Notes: generated by a model not told the origin, from the sequence alone. DNA of 36,677 nucleotides from Gammaproteobacteria bacterium (GCA_011682695.1 JAACED010000029.1:1-36677), one strand, 5' to 3'. Positions 1-8,795 are shown, numbered from the stretch's first letter. Translations and numbers: made by a program.

Positions 1-1223
1 ACGGCGAACGTGTCGATGCGCTTCCCTGCACCAGGACCTCCCATAAGCTGGGCACCCAGGAGCCTTCCGGAAGGACGCTCGACCACGGTGCGAATCCTCA
101 TGGGCGACGACTTCGGCCAGTAGTGCGCTCCCGTTGCACTCCGCAACCCTGCAGCCACCGCGTCGAGGCCTGCATCGGTCGCTTCTGCGAGCGTGAGACC
201 CGTTCTGGCGATCTCGATGTCGGCCACTTTCGTGATGGCCGTCCCGAGAACGCCGGGGAATGCTGCGTCACCGCCTCCCAGGTTGGTTCCTGCAACCCGG
301 CCTTGCTTGTTCGCGACCGTGCCGAGATGAAGATTCACCGGCTTGCCGGTGACCCGGTGGATCGCCTCTGCGCAGTCACCTGCCGCGTAGACGCCGTCGG
401 CGCCGGTCCGCTGGTGATCGTCGACGGCAACGGCACCCGTGGGGCCGAGCGTGATGCCCGCTGCGTCGGCCAGTGCGGCGTTCGGTGCCGAGCCCAGACC
501 GAGTACGACGATGTCGGCCGGGTAGGTCGTTCCTGCGGCCTCGACGCCGACGACTCGACCGTTCTCTCCGATCACGGCATCCACAGGGGCGCCGGTGAGG
601 ACTTCGATACCGAGTTCCCGCACTCCTGACGCCGCGAGTTCTCCCATCTCGGGGTCCATCGTGCGTGAGAGAATCGTCGGCGCCATCTCGAAGATGGTGA
701 CCGGTATGTGCAGGTTGTGGAAGGCCTCTGCGACTTCGAGTCCGATGTAGCCGCCGCCGACGACGGCTGCACTGAGCGGCCGTGTGTCGAGCGCGGACCG
801 CAGGCTCCGGGCATCGTCGAGTGTGCGAACTTGGTGGACGCCTTGGAGGTCCTGGCCTTCGATGGGTGGGAACAGGGGCCTTGCCCCGGTCGCATACAGC
901 AGCAGGTCGTACGTGAACTCATCGTCCGTGCCGGCCTCGAGATCGCGGACCTGAACAGTCTTGGCGGACGTGTCGATCGTCGTGACTTCGTGGCGGAGCC
1001 GGACGTCGATGTTCATCCTGGCGAACTGCTCAGGTGTTCTCGCCTGGAGTTGTCGCAACTCTTGGACATCTCCACCGATGTAGTAGGGAATGCCGCATGC
1101 CGCATAGCTCATCCAGTGCGTTCGCTCGAAGACGACGATATCGAGGTCGGGATCCAGCCGTCGTGCCTGGCTTGCTCCCGACATGCCGGCGGCGTCGCCA
1201 CCTATGACGATCAGCCGCCTCAT
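1..1223 (-). CDS. CoA-disulfide reductase / NADH oxidase-like FAD oxidoreductase (partial, C-terminus off the left edge)
   Basis: This is a pyridine nucleotide-disulfide oxidoreductase that would use FAD and NAD(P)H to reduce a disulfide such as CoA disulfide, or oxygen or polysulfide. The N-terminus has a Rossmann FAD motif (VIGGDAAGMS, residues 6-15). The motif SYAACGIPYYIGG places a single redox cysteine at residue 43, the position of the catalytic cysteine in CoA-disulfide reductases. A second dinucleotide motif VVGGGYIGLE and the FAD motif AAGDCAEA follow. The beginning of the dimerisation domain (TGAHYW, then RPSGRLLGAQLMG) is visible before the window ends, after about 407 codons. The ATG overlaps the stop codon of the upstream LapA-domain gene as ATGA, so the two are probably translationally coupled. 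The exact substrate cannot be told from sequence. There is no C-terminal rhodanese domain within the visible part. Confidence 0.9.
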   Translation of the reverse strand, partial: MRRLIVIGGDAAGMSGASQARRLDPDLDIVVFERTHWMSYAACGIPYYIGGDVQELRQLQARTPEQFARMNIDVRLRHEVTTIDTSAKTVQVRDLEAGTDDEFTYDLLLYATGARPLFPPIEGQDLQGVHQVRTLDDARSLRSALDTRPLSAAVVGGGYIGLEVAEAFHNLHIPVTIFEMAPTILSRTMDPEMGELAASGVRELGIEVLTGAPVDAVIGENGRVVGVEAAGTTYPADIVVLGLGSAPNAALADAAGITLGPTGAVAVDDHQRTGADGVYAAGDCAEAIHRVTGKPVNLHLGTVANKQGRVAGTNLGGGDAAFPGVLGTAITKVADIEIARTGLTLAEATDAGLDAVAAGLRSATGAHYWPKSSPMRIRTVVERPSGRLLGAQLMGGPGAGKRIDTFA

Positions 1224-1609
1224 CGTGCTCCCTTCTTGAGTTCCTTCAGTTTGTCCTTCTGACGCAGCCGGCGGCGACGGCGCAGTCGAAAGATCAGACC
1301 GACCAACTCATCGATGATCACCGTGACGGCGACGACGCCGAGGATGATCGAGATGAGGGGAACCTCGCCCTTCCAGAAGATCAGGTTGAGCGGGACAGCA
1401 GCCGTATTGAGGGCTGCGAGGACGGCAACGATCACTATCAAAAGGGCGCCGAAGATGATCGCCCACGACACCCCAGCACCGACGTAGACCCTCTTCTCGG
1501 CCGGTTGCTCCTCCGCTGCGAAAGGCTCGGTCTGCGACGGGGCCGGTTCGAAATCCGGTTGTGGCGATGGAGGCGTCTCGAAGATGTCCGGTTCGGGATC
1601 GGGTGTCAC
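1220..1609 (-). CDS. LapA-domain (DUF1049) small membrane protein
   Basis: The 129-residue product has an acidic, proline-rich, probably disordered N-terminal third. Two hydrophobic segments follow (roughly residues 48-68 and 82-105), and it ends in a very basic tail rich in Arg and Lys. The stretch around NTAAVPLNLIFWKGEVPL is characteristic of the lipopolysaccharide-assembly-protein-A (LapA/DUF1049) domain, which also occurs in actinobacteria that lack LPS; its role there is unknown. I chose the GTG at 1609 because an AAAGGAG ribosome-binding site lies five to six bases upstream; upstream in-frame starts lack one. Its stop overlaps the start of the flavoenzyme gene (ATGA), which suggests coordinated expression. 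A direct functional link is inference only. Confidence 0.8.
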   Translation of the reverse strand: MTPDPEPDIFETPPSPQPDFEPAPSQTEPFAAEEQPAEKRVYVGAGVSWAIIFGALLIVIVAVLAALNTAAVPLNLIFWKGEVPLISIILGVVAVTVIIDELVGLIFRLRRRRRLRQKDKLKELKKGAR

Positions 1610-1683
1610 GGCAGCTCCTTTCGGCCACAGGTTAGGGGCCCGTTGAGCGATCACGGTGTGTCACGTCGGTCCTCGCACATCGC

Positions 1684-3861
1684 TCACACGTCGGTTGCGC
1701 CCCGTTCGATGGCGGCATCCGCTTCCATCGCGACCCTGTGCCCTTCATCGACATCGACGGTCCTGAGGATTGCGATGCCGACGATGAAGAACAGCACCAG
1801 GCTCAGGACTGCAGGTCTGCTGCTTCCGGTGATGGCCACGGCACCGGCAAAGACGACGGGGCCGATGATCGAAGAGAACTTCGACATGACCGAGAAGAAT
1901 CCGAAGAACTCGCCGCTCTCATACGCGGGCGACATCGATGCGTACATGCTTCGACTGAGTGCCTGACTTCCCCCCTGCACCACTGCGACCATCCATGCCA
2001 GGAACCAGAACTCGAAGATGGCGTCCAGGAAGAAACCCCACACGGCGATGATCGCGTATGCGCTGATCGCAAGAATGATGGCCCGCTTCGTGGTCATGGC
2101 ATCTGCGAGCTTCGAGAACAACGTTTTGCCGAACAGGGCGGAGAGGGCGAGTCCGAGGATCTCGACCACGAGGATCAGACCGAGGATCACGCCCAGGTTG
2201 CTGGTTCGCAGTGGGGAAAGAACCTTGATCTCTCCGATGGCGAGCCGCCCGTCGTCGGAGGCGCGCAGTGTCAGTTCGTGTGTCCCGGGGGTACCGGCGT
2301 CGACGGTCACCTGCGCCCCATATCGCACCGTGGGTGTCGTGGCGCCGATGGTCACCGGCTCGCCGTCTTCGACGAGTGGTTGCCCATCGATCGATACGGC
2401 CCAGACCCCGAGATCCGGTCCCGTGCTGTGAACGATCTCGACCTGCTGGCCGTTGAAGGTGAATGTTGCCGTGGAAGCGGAGTCTGCAGCGACCGAATAG
2501 GGGATCGGATCCGGGGCCGTCAACACCAGAAGCTCGGCGAGGGCGGCGATGAGCAGCGCGGCGATCCCGATGAGCAAGGGGGTGAGGACGCTCCAGAGGC
2601 TGAAGGCCGGATTCCTCCGCCGCCTGACGCCCAGCATCCATGCCGCGGCGAGAGCGACCAGGCCGATGAGCAGCAGGATCGGTGCCGCGGTCTCGGCAAC
2701 TCTGGTGAGTCCGTGCGTCGCTTTCGCGACGGTCTCGACGGGTATCTCGGTCCAACTGCCGTCAAGTGCGATCGCATCGACTCCGTAGCTTCCCTCTCCC
2801 AGGGCGGTACCGACGGTCTCGAAGGCGGGGGGAGGGGCTCCGGTCGTAGTGGCGGGGAGGACTCTCGCTCCGATGGCGCCGACGAGTGGGAGGGCCAAGA
2901 TGTTGAAAACGATGAAGGCAAGGTAGATGGCCCGGTTGGCGTCCTTGCGGCCGGGGATGCGGCCGAAGATCAGGCTGAAGGGGATGCCTACGAACTGCAC
3001 GAGCAGGATGGCGAGGACCAGTTCTGTGGTCTTGAATCCCAGCTCGGTTCCGTAGATTACGGCGACACTGATGATCGTTCCGATCCCATCGTTGTAGATG
3101 AGGAACGCGATCAGGAATCGGAAGAGCTGACGGTACTTGCGAAGGTGCTGGAATGTCGTTCCGAGTCGTTTCAGGCTGGCCGTGATGATGCCCGTTCCCC
3201 GCTCGTGCGGAGCAGCGGCCGACGGCGGCTCGGGGACACGGCGGAACAGCGGAATCGAGAAGACTGCCCACCAGATGGCCACGGAGACGAACGAGAGCCG
3301 GGCTCCGAGCTCCGAACCGAGCACAAAGATCATGACCACGTTCACGGCGAGGAGCAGCCCGCCTCCCAGGTAGCCGATCGCATAGCCTCGCGTCGAGACC
3401 ATGTCCTGGTCCTCGGGACGGGCGACGTGTGGCAATAGGGCGTCGTAGAAGACGTTGGCGCCGGCGAATCCGACCCGTCCGAGGATGAAGAACACGGATG
3501 CGAGGAACCAATCGCCGGTCGTGATGAGAACCAGGAGTCCCGTGCCGACGACTCCCATGCCGACGAAGATCGAAAGAAATCTCTTCTTGCCCCGCATCAC
3601 ATCGGCGATCGTGCCGAGCACGGGGGAGAGAAAGGCGACGATGATCAGCGAGATGCTGAGTGTCGTGGTCCAATACGCGGTGGCGACTGCGGCGCTCGGG
3701 AGGGTCGCTCCGGCAACGGAGCTGTAGTAGGCGGGCAGCACTGCGGCGAGGATCGTCGTGGCGAACGCAGAGTTTGCCCAGTCATAGAGGGTCCAGGCTC
3801 TGATCCTGCGTTTGTACTCCTTGTCCGGGAGACCTTCGTACGCGGGAGCCAACCCTGCCAT
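1684..3861 (-). CDS. UMF1/Atg22-like MFS transporter with a large inserted extracytoplasmic domain
   Basis: The 725-residue integral membrane protein is of the vacuole-effluxer Atg22-like (UMF1) branch of the major facilitator superfamily. Family hallmarks are YDWANSAFAT near residue 26, YNDGIGTI near 256, GGSQALSRSMYAS near 630 and EFFGFFS near 651. Typical prokaryotic members have about 430-530 residues. Here residues about 336-555 are extra. They comprise a Gly/Pro-rich extracytoplasmic stretch, two additional transmembrane segments (about 392-410 and 422-448) and a beta-rich segment of about 100 residues (450-550) with a jelly-roll look. The canonical C-terminal half then resumes. The ATG at 3861 has AGGAG five bases upstream, so I preferred it to the TTG seven codons earlier. 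Substrate is unknown; relatives are linked to amino acid or metabolite export. Confidence 0.88.
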   Translation of the reverse strand: MAGLAPAYEGLPDKEYKRRIRAWTLYDWANSAFATTILAAVLPAYYSSVAGATLPSAAVATAYWTTTLSISLIIVAFLSPVLGTIADVMRGKKRFLSIFVGMGVVGTGLLVLITTGDWFLASVFFILGRVGFAGANVFYDALLPHVARPEDQDMVSTRGYAIGYLGGGLLLAVNVVMIFVLGSELGARLSFVSVAIWWAVFSIPLFRRVPEPPSAAAPHERGTGIITASLKRLGTTFQHLRKYRQLFRFLIAFLIYNDGIGTIISVAVIYGTELGFKTTELVLAILLVQFVGIPFSLIFGRIPGRKDANRAIYLAFIVFNILALPLVGAIGARVLPATTTGAPPPAFETVGTALGEGSYGVDAIALDGSWTEIPVETVAKATHGLTRVAETAAPILLLIGLVALAAAWMLGVRRRRNPAFSLWSVLTPLLIGIAALLIAALAELLVLTAPDPIPYSVAADSASTATFTFNGQQVEIVHSTGPDLGVWAVSIDGQPLVEDGEPVTIGATTPTVRYGAQVTVDAGTPGTHELTLRASDDGRLAIGEIKVLSPLRTSNLGVILGLILVVEILGLALSALFGKTLFSKLADAMTTKRAIILAISAYAIIAVWGFFLDAIFEFWFLAWMVAVVQGGSQALSRSMYASMSPAYESGEFFGFFSVMSKFSSIIGPVVFAGAVAITGSSRPAVLSLVLFFIVGIAILRTVDVDEGHRVAMEADAAIERGATDV

Positions 3862-3933
3862 TCCCTCTCCTGTGTTCGGCAAGGGCAGGCTAGCGCCGAG
3901 GAAGGTGCGCGTGCGGCGGACAACCGGGTTGGA

Positions 3934-5196
3934 TCAGACGGCGGCGAGTGCCTGCGACAGATCGAGGACCAGATCATCGGGATGCTCGACTCCGACCGAG
4001 ATGCGGACCAGCCCTTCGGTGATTCCGTACCGTTTCTTGTCCGTGTCCGGCACCCCGGCATGGGTCATCGAACCCGGGTGTTCCGCCAGCGATTCGTTGC
4101 TCCCCAGACTGACCGCAAGGTGGATCAGTTTGAGAGCATTCAGGAACCGGAATGCTCCCTTTTCACCGTCCTGTACCTCGAAGGAGATCATCGCGCCGGC
4201 GCCCAGACACTGCTTGACGAAGATGTCGTACTGCGGATCTCCAGGCTCGAGGTACCCGAGGTAGCTGACATGGCTCACCTTCGGGTGCGAGCGAAGGTAG
4301 TCGGCGACCTTACGCGCCGTCTCGGCTTCCCGGTGCATGCGCAACGACAGTGTCTCCAGGCTGCGCATGAGCAGCCATCCGTTCCAGGGTCCGGAATGCG
4401 ACCCCAGGTAGGTGCGCATCCCCCGGATGGGGTTGATGAGGGCCTCCGAGCCGAGCACGGCTCCCGCGATCAGATCACTGTGTCCACCCAGGTACTTCGT
4501 CGCACTGTAGATCACCAGATCTGCACCGTGATCGAGCGGCTTTTGGAACAGCGGGCCGAGAAACGTGTTGTCCACGACGAGGGGGACGGGACGCTCAGGT
4601 GTCGATACTGCTCTGGCGACCGTTGCGCACTCCTGGATGTCGAAGAGCGCGTTCGTCGGATTCGCGGGGGTCTCGATGAAGATCATGCCGAGGCGCTTGC
4701 TGGATTTGGTCACCTGACGCTGGATCTCGTCGCGAGTCTCATCGGGAAAGAATCCGATCGATTCGATACCGAACTCGGGGAGTACCTCATTGACGAGGTG
4801 GTCGGTGCCGCCATACAGCGGCTCGCTGTGCAGGATGAGATCCCCTGGGCGAAGGTAGGTGAGGAACGTGGTGGCGATGGCCGCCATGCCGCTCTTGAAC
4901 AGGAGCGCGTCTTCGGCGCCGTCCCACAGGCAGAGCCGGTCTTCAGCGATCTCCAGGTCCGGGTTGTTGAGGCGGCTGTAGATCAGCCCGACTTTCTCTC
5001 CCGGCTCCGGCCGGCGCTTGCCGGTGGCGACTTCGAAGAATGCTTTTCCCTCCTCTGCAGTCTCGAACACGAATGTCGAGGTCTGGAAGATCGGGCTCTT
5101 GATCGCGCCCTCGGACCACTCCGGTTTGTAGCCGTATCCCATCATGAGGCTTTCGGGATGCAGGCGCTTTCCCTCGATGGTGTCGTCCCATTTCAT
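3934..5196 (-). CDS. Cys/Met metabolism PLP-dependent enzyme (cystathionine gamma-synthase / methionine gamma-lyase family)
   Basis: The 420-residue fold-type I PLP enzyme belongs to the trans-sulfuration family. Lys234 in YSATKYLGGHSD is the Schiff-base lysine, Asp209 (VVDN) would pair with the pyridine nitrogen, and Tyr73/Arg75 in IYSRLNNP match the phosphate-binding residues given by the neighbouring subunit. The GSHSGPWNGWLLMRSLETL segment and the C-terminal VRISVGVEHPDDL are also typical. The position corresponding to the methionine gamma-lyase cysteine reads Gly (PLYGGT), so methionine gamma-lyase activity is less likely. Cystathionine gamma-synthase, gamma-lyase or O-acetylhomoserine chemistry cannot be separated by eye. 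GAGAGGAG lies five bases before the ATG. No other sulfur-metabolism gene sits beside it. Confidence 0.9.
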   Translation of the reverse strand: MKWDDTIEGKRLHPESLMMGYGYKPEWSEGAIKSPIFQTSTFVFETAEEGKAFFEVATGKRRPEPGEKVGLIYSRLNNPDLEIAEDRLCLWDGAEDALLFKSGMAAIATTFLTYLRPGDLILHSEPLYGGTDHLVNEVLPEFGIESIGFFPDETRDEIQRQVTKSSKRLGMIFIETPANPTNALFDIQECATVARAVSTPERPVPLVVDNTFLGPLFQKPLDHGADLVIYSATKYLGGHSDLIAGAVLGSEALINPIRGMRTYLGSHSGPWNGWLLMRSLETLSLRMHREAETARKVADYLRSHPKVSHVSYLGYLEPGDPQYDIFVKQCLGAGAMISFEVQDGEKGAFRFLNALKLIHLAVSLGSNESLAEHPGSMTHAGVPDTDKKRYGITEGLVRISVGVEHPDDLVLDLSQALAAV

Positions 5197-5222
5197 GGCC
5201 GCTCCTCTCGAATGAACGCTGT

Positions 5223-5960
5223 TCACTCCAACGATAGGGGGCTGGCATGCATCGTGGTGCGGCCGCCCCAGACGTACCGTGTGTGGGCGTTCGCCGGTGG
5301 CCACACACCTTGCCGGCGGTACGCCCAGTACTCGAACGGGTTGTCGTAGTAGGCGATCGTGTCGATGGTTTGTCGCAGAGCGTCTCCCCGCCGCAGCGCC
5401 AGGGCGGCGCCCACCACGGCGCCGCCGATCATCCAGAGTCCATAGATCGCAGGGAAGAGCGGCCCGAACAGGCGGGACTGCCACACGTGCAGCATCTCGT
5501 GGCGTTCCAGCAGGTCGATCCGGGCCTGACCCTTGCCGAGATTCGTGACCGTGTTGCCGGCCGTCATGGTGAACCCCTTGCGCATCGTTACCCCCGTCTC
5601 GTACACGTGGCGGCCCTTCCGGGCGCTCAGATCGGCCCGATAGCCACCCCTGTCCCGGCGGAGGTGCTGCAACGCGTGCACCCCGAGGCCGCTGCCGGAG
5701 CCGATGAGGCCCCAGGTCGAGTCGAGGACGAATGCCGCCCACCCCGACGGACGCCGCCAGTCGTAGATGCGGCGCTTGCCGGAGATCACGCCGTTCAGGC
5801 CACCGACGATCGCCCCCGGCACTCCGAGGCCGATCGGTGACAGCGTCGCGCCGCCCAACACCGCCCCTGCGGCACCGGTGGCGATGGTCTCGCCGGTGAC
5901 ATACCTGCCCCACAGCCGGATAGGCAGTGCCGGTCGGCGGGGGAGGGTCGTCGTGTCCAC
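5223..5960 (-). CDS. Membrane-associated protein with HExxH motif, putative zinc-peptidase-like
   Basis: I do not recognise a named family. With a GTG start at 5960 the product has 245 residues. A glycine/alanine-rich hydrophobic hairpin (about 22-58) resembles a glycine zipper. A basic middle region follows, then RHEMLHVWQ (His154, Glu155, His158) directly before a second hydrophobic segment (about 166-188), and NPFEYWAY with Glu210. HExxH followed about 50 residues later by NPxExxA is the layout seen in several small gluzincin-like domains, with Glu210 as a possible third zinc ligand. Catalytic activity is inference. The start is uncertain: no clear ribosome-binding site precedes the GTG, and the frame stays open back to 6098, which would overlap the upstream hydrolase gene. 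Confidence 0.6.
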   Translation of the reverse strand: MDTTTLPRRPALPIRLWGRYVTGETIATGAAGAVLGGATLSPIGLGVPGAIVGGLNGVISGKRRIYDWRRPSGWAAFVLDSTWGLIGSGSGLGVHALQHLRRDRGGYRADLSARKGRHVYETGVTMRKGFTMTAGNTVTNLGKGQARIDLLERHEMLHVWQSRLFGPLFPAIYGLWMIGGAVVGAALALRRGDALRQTIDTIAYYDNPFEYWAYRRQGVWPPANAHTRYVWGGRTTMHASPLSLE

Positions 5961-6034
5961 GGATGGGAGGGTACCGGAGACGGGGGAGAGTCGGGTCGTT
6001 GGCAGACGGGCGGTTGGGCTATGGCCGTAGCGTT

Positions 6035-6931
6035 CTAGCTCCGGTCCTGGAGCCAGTCGAGTGTCGCCTCGAGGGTCTCGGCGAAGTCGTCGGGCCACTC
6101 GTGGCCCAGGTCGGAACGTTCGTCGTACCGGACCGGCACCCCGAAGCCCTCGAGGTCCTTTGCCACTCGACGGATCTCCTCGATGCGCCGGTCTTCGCTG
6201 CCGGCGAGGATGGCAGTGGGGACGGGCCGCTGCACCGTGTCAGGGGTTGGGGCGCCGCGGGGTCCGAACGCCGGCGCCACCAGGAAGACACCGGCGGTGT
6301 CGACCCGGCCGGACCAGGCAAGGTGCCCGGCGATGCGCGCACCCTGGGAGAAGCCCGAGAGCACAGTGTGCTCCGGGTCGCCGACGTCGTGGAGCTGCGA
6401 GATCACGACGGCTTCGGGGTTGTCGGCAGGCCAGGCGAACCGGCCGGTGGCGACGGGCAGGGTCCCGTGGAGGGCGACGAGTCGGTAGCCCCGGCCGAGC
6501 GCCGGCCGGTACCAGTCGAGGATCGACTGCGGACGCCATCCGAAACCGTGCAGCAGCACCAGCGTCCCCACGAACTCGCCGTCCGGCCGGACGGCGACCG
6601 GCTCGACCGGCCCGGTCGTCGCCTCTTGCGCCCGTGCGACGCTGACGGCGGCGAGCCGCTGCCACTCCGGATCGTCACGCACCGCGTCGAGGTCGTGGTC
6701 GGCGAGGAGCGGTTCACCCCACCAGAGCCCCTCATCCAGCCTGCGGGCGAACTCGACACACGCCTCGTCGGTACGTCCGACCAGCGACAGTAGGCACATC
6801 CGCCAGAACGCGAGGTCGGCGATCTCGTCGGGATTGGACGTCTCGTAGCGGTCGACGGCGTCGAGGGCGGCCTGATACTCACCTCTGCCGTGAGTGGAGA
6901 AGACCAAGCGTCGAAGCTCGGAGAAGTCCAT
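6035..6931 (-). CDS. Alpha/beta hydrolase (phospholipase/carboxylesterase-like) with helical N-terminal region
   Basis: The first ~105 of 298 residues are predicted helical and TPR-like (GRGEYQAALDAVDRYE, then DLAFWRMCLLSLVGRTDEAC). This is a module often fused to alpha/beta hydrolases in actinobacteria. The C-terminal part is a hydrolase: LVLLHGFG gives the oxyanion-hole strand at about 124-131, GFSQG carries the nucleophile Ser195, AGSED carries Asp247 and LGHEWP carries His277. The GFSQG motif and the size fit the phospholipase/carboxylesterase (YpfH/PF02230) group. The ATG at 6929-6931 is the first residue of the conserved helical region; the ribosome-binding site is weak. It lies 42 bases downstream of the FtsX-type permease gene and could be the last gene of that transcript. 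Substrate unknown. Confidence 0.85.
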   Translation of the reverse strand: MDFSELRRLVFSTHGRGEYQAALDAVDRYETSNPDEIADLAFWRMCLLSLVGRTDEACVEFARRLDEGLWWGEPLLADHDLDAVRDDPEWQRLAAVSVARAQEATTGPVEPVAVRPDGEFVGTLVLLHGFGWRPQSILDWYRPALGRGYRLVALHGTLPVATGRFAWPADNPEAVVISQLHDVGDPEHTVLSGFSQGARIAGHLAWSGRVDTAGVFLVAPAFGPRGAPTPDTVQRPVPTAILAGSEDRRIEEIRRVAKDLEGFGVPVRYDERSDLGHEWPDDFAETLEATLDWLQDRS

Positions 6932-6973
6932 ATGGTCAACCTACACCCGGCGGCCCGGTCGGCGATGCGAGAG

Positions 6974-8140
6974 TCACGTGGACCGAAGGGCCTCCACAGG
7001 CTCGACCCGGCTTGCCTTCGCTGCCGCGGGGACGGCGGCGAGCACGGTGGCGATGAACGCCGCCCCGACACCGAGCGCGACGATTGCACCTGGGTACACG
7101 AACGGAAGCCCGCGACCGGTGTCATACACCCAGGCGGCGATGACTCCGACCGCCCACCCGCTCAGGACGGCGACGAGAGCGATCGCGGCGAGTTCTGCGG
7201 CGACCATGGCAGCAATCCCGCCACGAGAGGCGCCGAGCGCTCGACGCAACCCGATATCCCGGTAGCGCTCCATGACCGACGCGATCGCCGCTGCTCCCAC
7301 TCCTAGGCTGTTCGCGATCAAGATGGCGGCCGCGATGGCGGCGGCGAGAGCGTCGACCTTGGTGACCACGGCGTTGCGAAGATGTGTTGCCTCCGGCGGG
7401 TATCGCGCCAGCACCACCTCGGGTGCGCCGGGGACCAGAATCCAGGGGAGTACCTCGGCGACGGCCGGGGCGGTTCCCAGACGCACCTGCACGACGAGTC
7501 TCCCTCCTTCGGACTCTGCCGAGTTCGGCTCCGGTTCGACGGAAAGCACGCCAAGCAGCAGATCGGTGAGCTGCGGCGACTCGGTGATTACCCCCACGAC
7601 GCGAGCAGGCCGTCCGTTCAACTCGAGGTCGTCGTCGACATCGATGCCGAGTCGCCCCCGCAGACCTGCCCCGATGAGGATCTCGTTCGTTCCGACGGCC
7701 GGCTCGGGATTCGAGCCGTCGATCTCCAGTCCGATGACGCCGGTGTCTCCCCAATAGCGAAAGACGCGAACCTGGCGGTCGACTCCGAGCCAGGGCCGGC
7801 GAACCGACGTGAGCGGCGTCGAGTCGGCAAACCACACGGTGGCCGCGTCGACGACGTCGGGAAGTCGGCGTATCTGCTCGATGACGGCCTCGTCCGGGGC
7901 GGAATGCCGGCGGGAGTCGATGGGCAGGTCGACCTGGACGCGGGTGGCCGCCAGCTCGTCGAAGACCCGGACTACCGCGGTCGCCGATGCGCTGGCGATC
8001 AGGGTCGATGCGACGTAGATCGCGGCAGCGAGGGCGGTGCCGATTCCCAGCAGCAGGACCCGCAGCGGACGCCGGGCGACGTTGAGTCGCACGTCGTCCG
8101 CAAAGTCCATCAGCCGTTGCCAGAGCGTCACCTCAGCCAC
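6974..8140 (-). CDS. FtsX-like ABC transporter permease (MacB-type)
   Basis: The 388-residue permease has the FtsX/MacB architecture. One transmembrane helix near the N-terminus (about 24-50) is followed by an extracytoplasmic domain of about 200 residues. Three C-terminal helices (about 265-292, 312-338 and 345-375) follow, with the typical cytosolic coupling segment YRDIGLRRALGASR and the terminal VEPVEALRST. It begins with GTG at 8140, overlapping the end of the ATPase gene by eight bases; an in-frame GTG three codons later is an alternative. Together with the ATPase and the adaptor it should form a mechanotransmission-type exporter rather than an importer. The exported substrate is unknown; MacB relatives handle lipoproteins, peptides and macrolides. 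Confidence 0.88.
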   Translation of the reverse strand: MAEVTLWQRLMDFADDVRLNVARRPLRVLLLGIGTALAAAIYVASTLIASASATAVVRVFDELAATRVQVDLPIDSRRHSAPDEAVIEQIRRLPDVVDAATVWFADSTPLTSVRRPWLGVDRQVRVFRYWGDTGVIGLEIDGSNPEPAVGTNEILIGAGLRGRLGIDVDDDLELNGRPARVVGVITESPQLTDLLLGVLSVEPEPNSAESEGGRLVVQVRLGTAPAVAEVLPWILVPGAPEVVLARYPPEATHLRNAVVTKVDALAAAIAAAILIANSLGVGAAAIASVMERYRDIGLRRALGASRGGIAAMVAAELAAIALVAVLSGWAVGVIAAWVYDTGRGLPFVYPGAIVALGVGAAFIATVLAAVPAAAKASRVEPVEALRST

Positions 8141-8795
8141 CTGAACACTCCGTGTCGATCATCTGGCCGTGACGGTCACCGTCGACGGCGAGGTCCGTGT
8201 CGTGGGTGACCAAGATGGCGGTCGTGCCGCCGGCCAACCGTTCGCGGATCAGGGACATGAGGATGTCACCGTTGGCGCTGTCGAGGTTGCCGGTGGGTTC
8301 GTCGCAGAGCAGGATCGGCGGATCGTGGGCCACCGCTCGCGCGAACGCCACCCGCTGACGCTCGCCGCCGGACAAGGAGCCCGGCAGGGCCTCCAGGCGA
8401 TGTCCCAGATCAACTGCCTCGAGGGCTTCGATCGCCCGTCGCCGGCGCTCCCGCCGTGGAAGGCCCGCGTACCGGAGGCCCTGCATCACGTTCTCGGTGG
8501 TTGTTCGGGTGGCGTCGAGGAAGGAGTCCTGGAAGACGAAACCCAGTTTGTGCCCCCGGAATCTGGTTCGTTCGGCTTCCGAGAGCGACATGACGGAGGC
8601 GTCGTCGATGATCAGATTGCCGGTCGTCGGCCGGTCCAGGAGCCCCAACAGGTTGAGGAGGGTGGACTTTCCGGAGCCGCTCTTGCCGGTGATGACGACG
8701 AACTCGCCGTCGTCGATGCGGAAGCTCGTGTCCCGGACGGCGTGAACCCGCCCTTCGTCGAAGAACCGGCCGAGAGCCGTCGCCTCCATGCTCAT
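8133..8795 (-). CDS. ABC transporter ATP-binding protein (MacB/LolD-like)
   Basis: The 220-residue ATPase contains a full set of ABC motifs: Walker A GKSGSGKST (37-45), Q-loop Gln89, signature LSGGERQRVA from 141, Walker B ILLCDEPTGNLD from 161 and switch His198 in VTHD. The Walker B continuation PTGNLD is typical of the MacB/LolD/FtsE group. I chose the ATG at 8795 because a GTGAGAGG ribosome-binding site lies about nine bases upstream and because the upstream gene stops only 13 bases before. A second ATG two codons later is also possible. The gene sits between the adaptor and permease genes with overlaps or near-overlaps, so all three are surely co-transcribed. It is a single-permease exporter, so two copies of each subunit are expected to assemble. 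Confidence 0.93.
   Translation of the reverse strand: MSMEATALGRFFDEGRVHAVRDTSFRIDDGEFVVITGKSGSGKSTLLNLLGLLDRPTTGNLIIDDASVMSLSEAERTRFRGHKLGFVFQDSFLDATRTTTENVMQGLRYAGLPRRERRRRAIEALEAVDLGHRLEALPGSLSGGERQRVAFARAVAHDPPILLCDEPTGNLDSANGDILMSLIRERLAGGTTAILVTHDTDLAVDGDRHGQMIDTECSGG

Noticed and set aside
1738-3438. Long open frame (566 codons) on the plus strand opposite the MFS transporter gene
   Set aside because: The product is a Gly/Asp/Glu/Arg-rich low-complexity sequence with no family motifs; it is the antisense shadow of a GC-rich gene with clear membrane segments.
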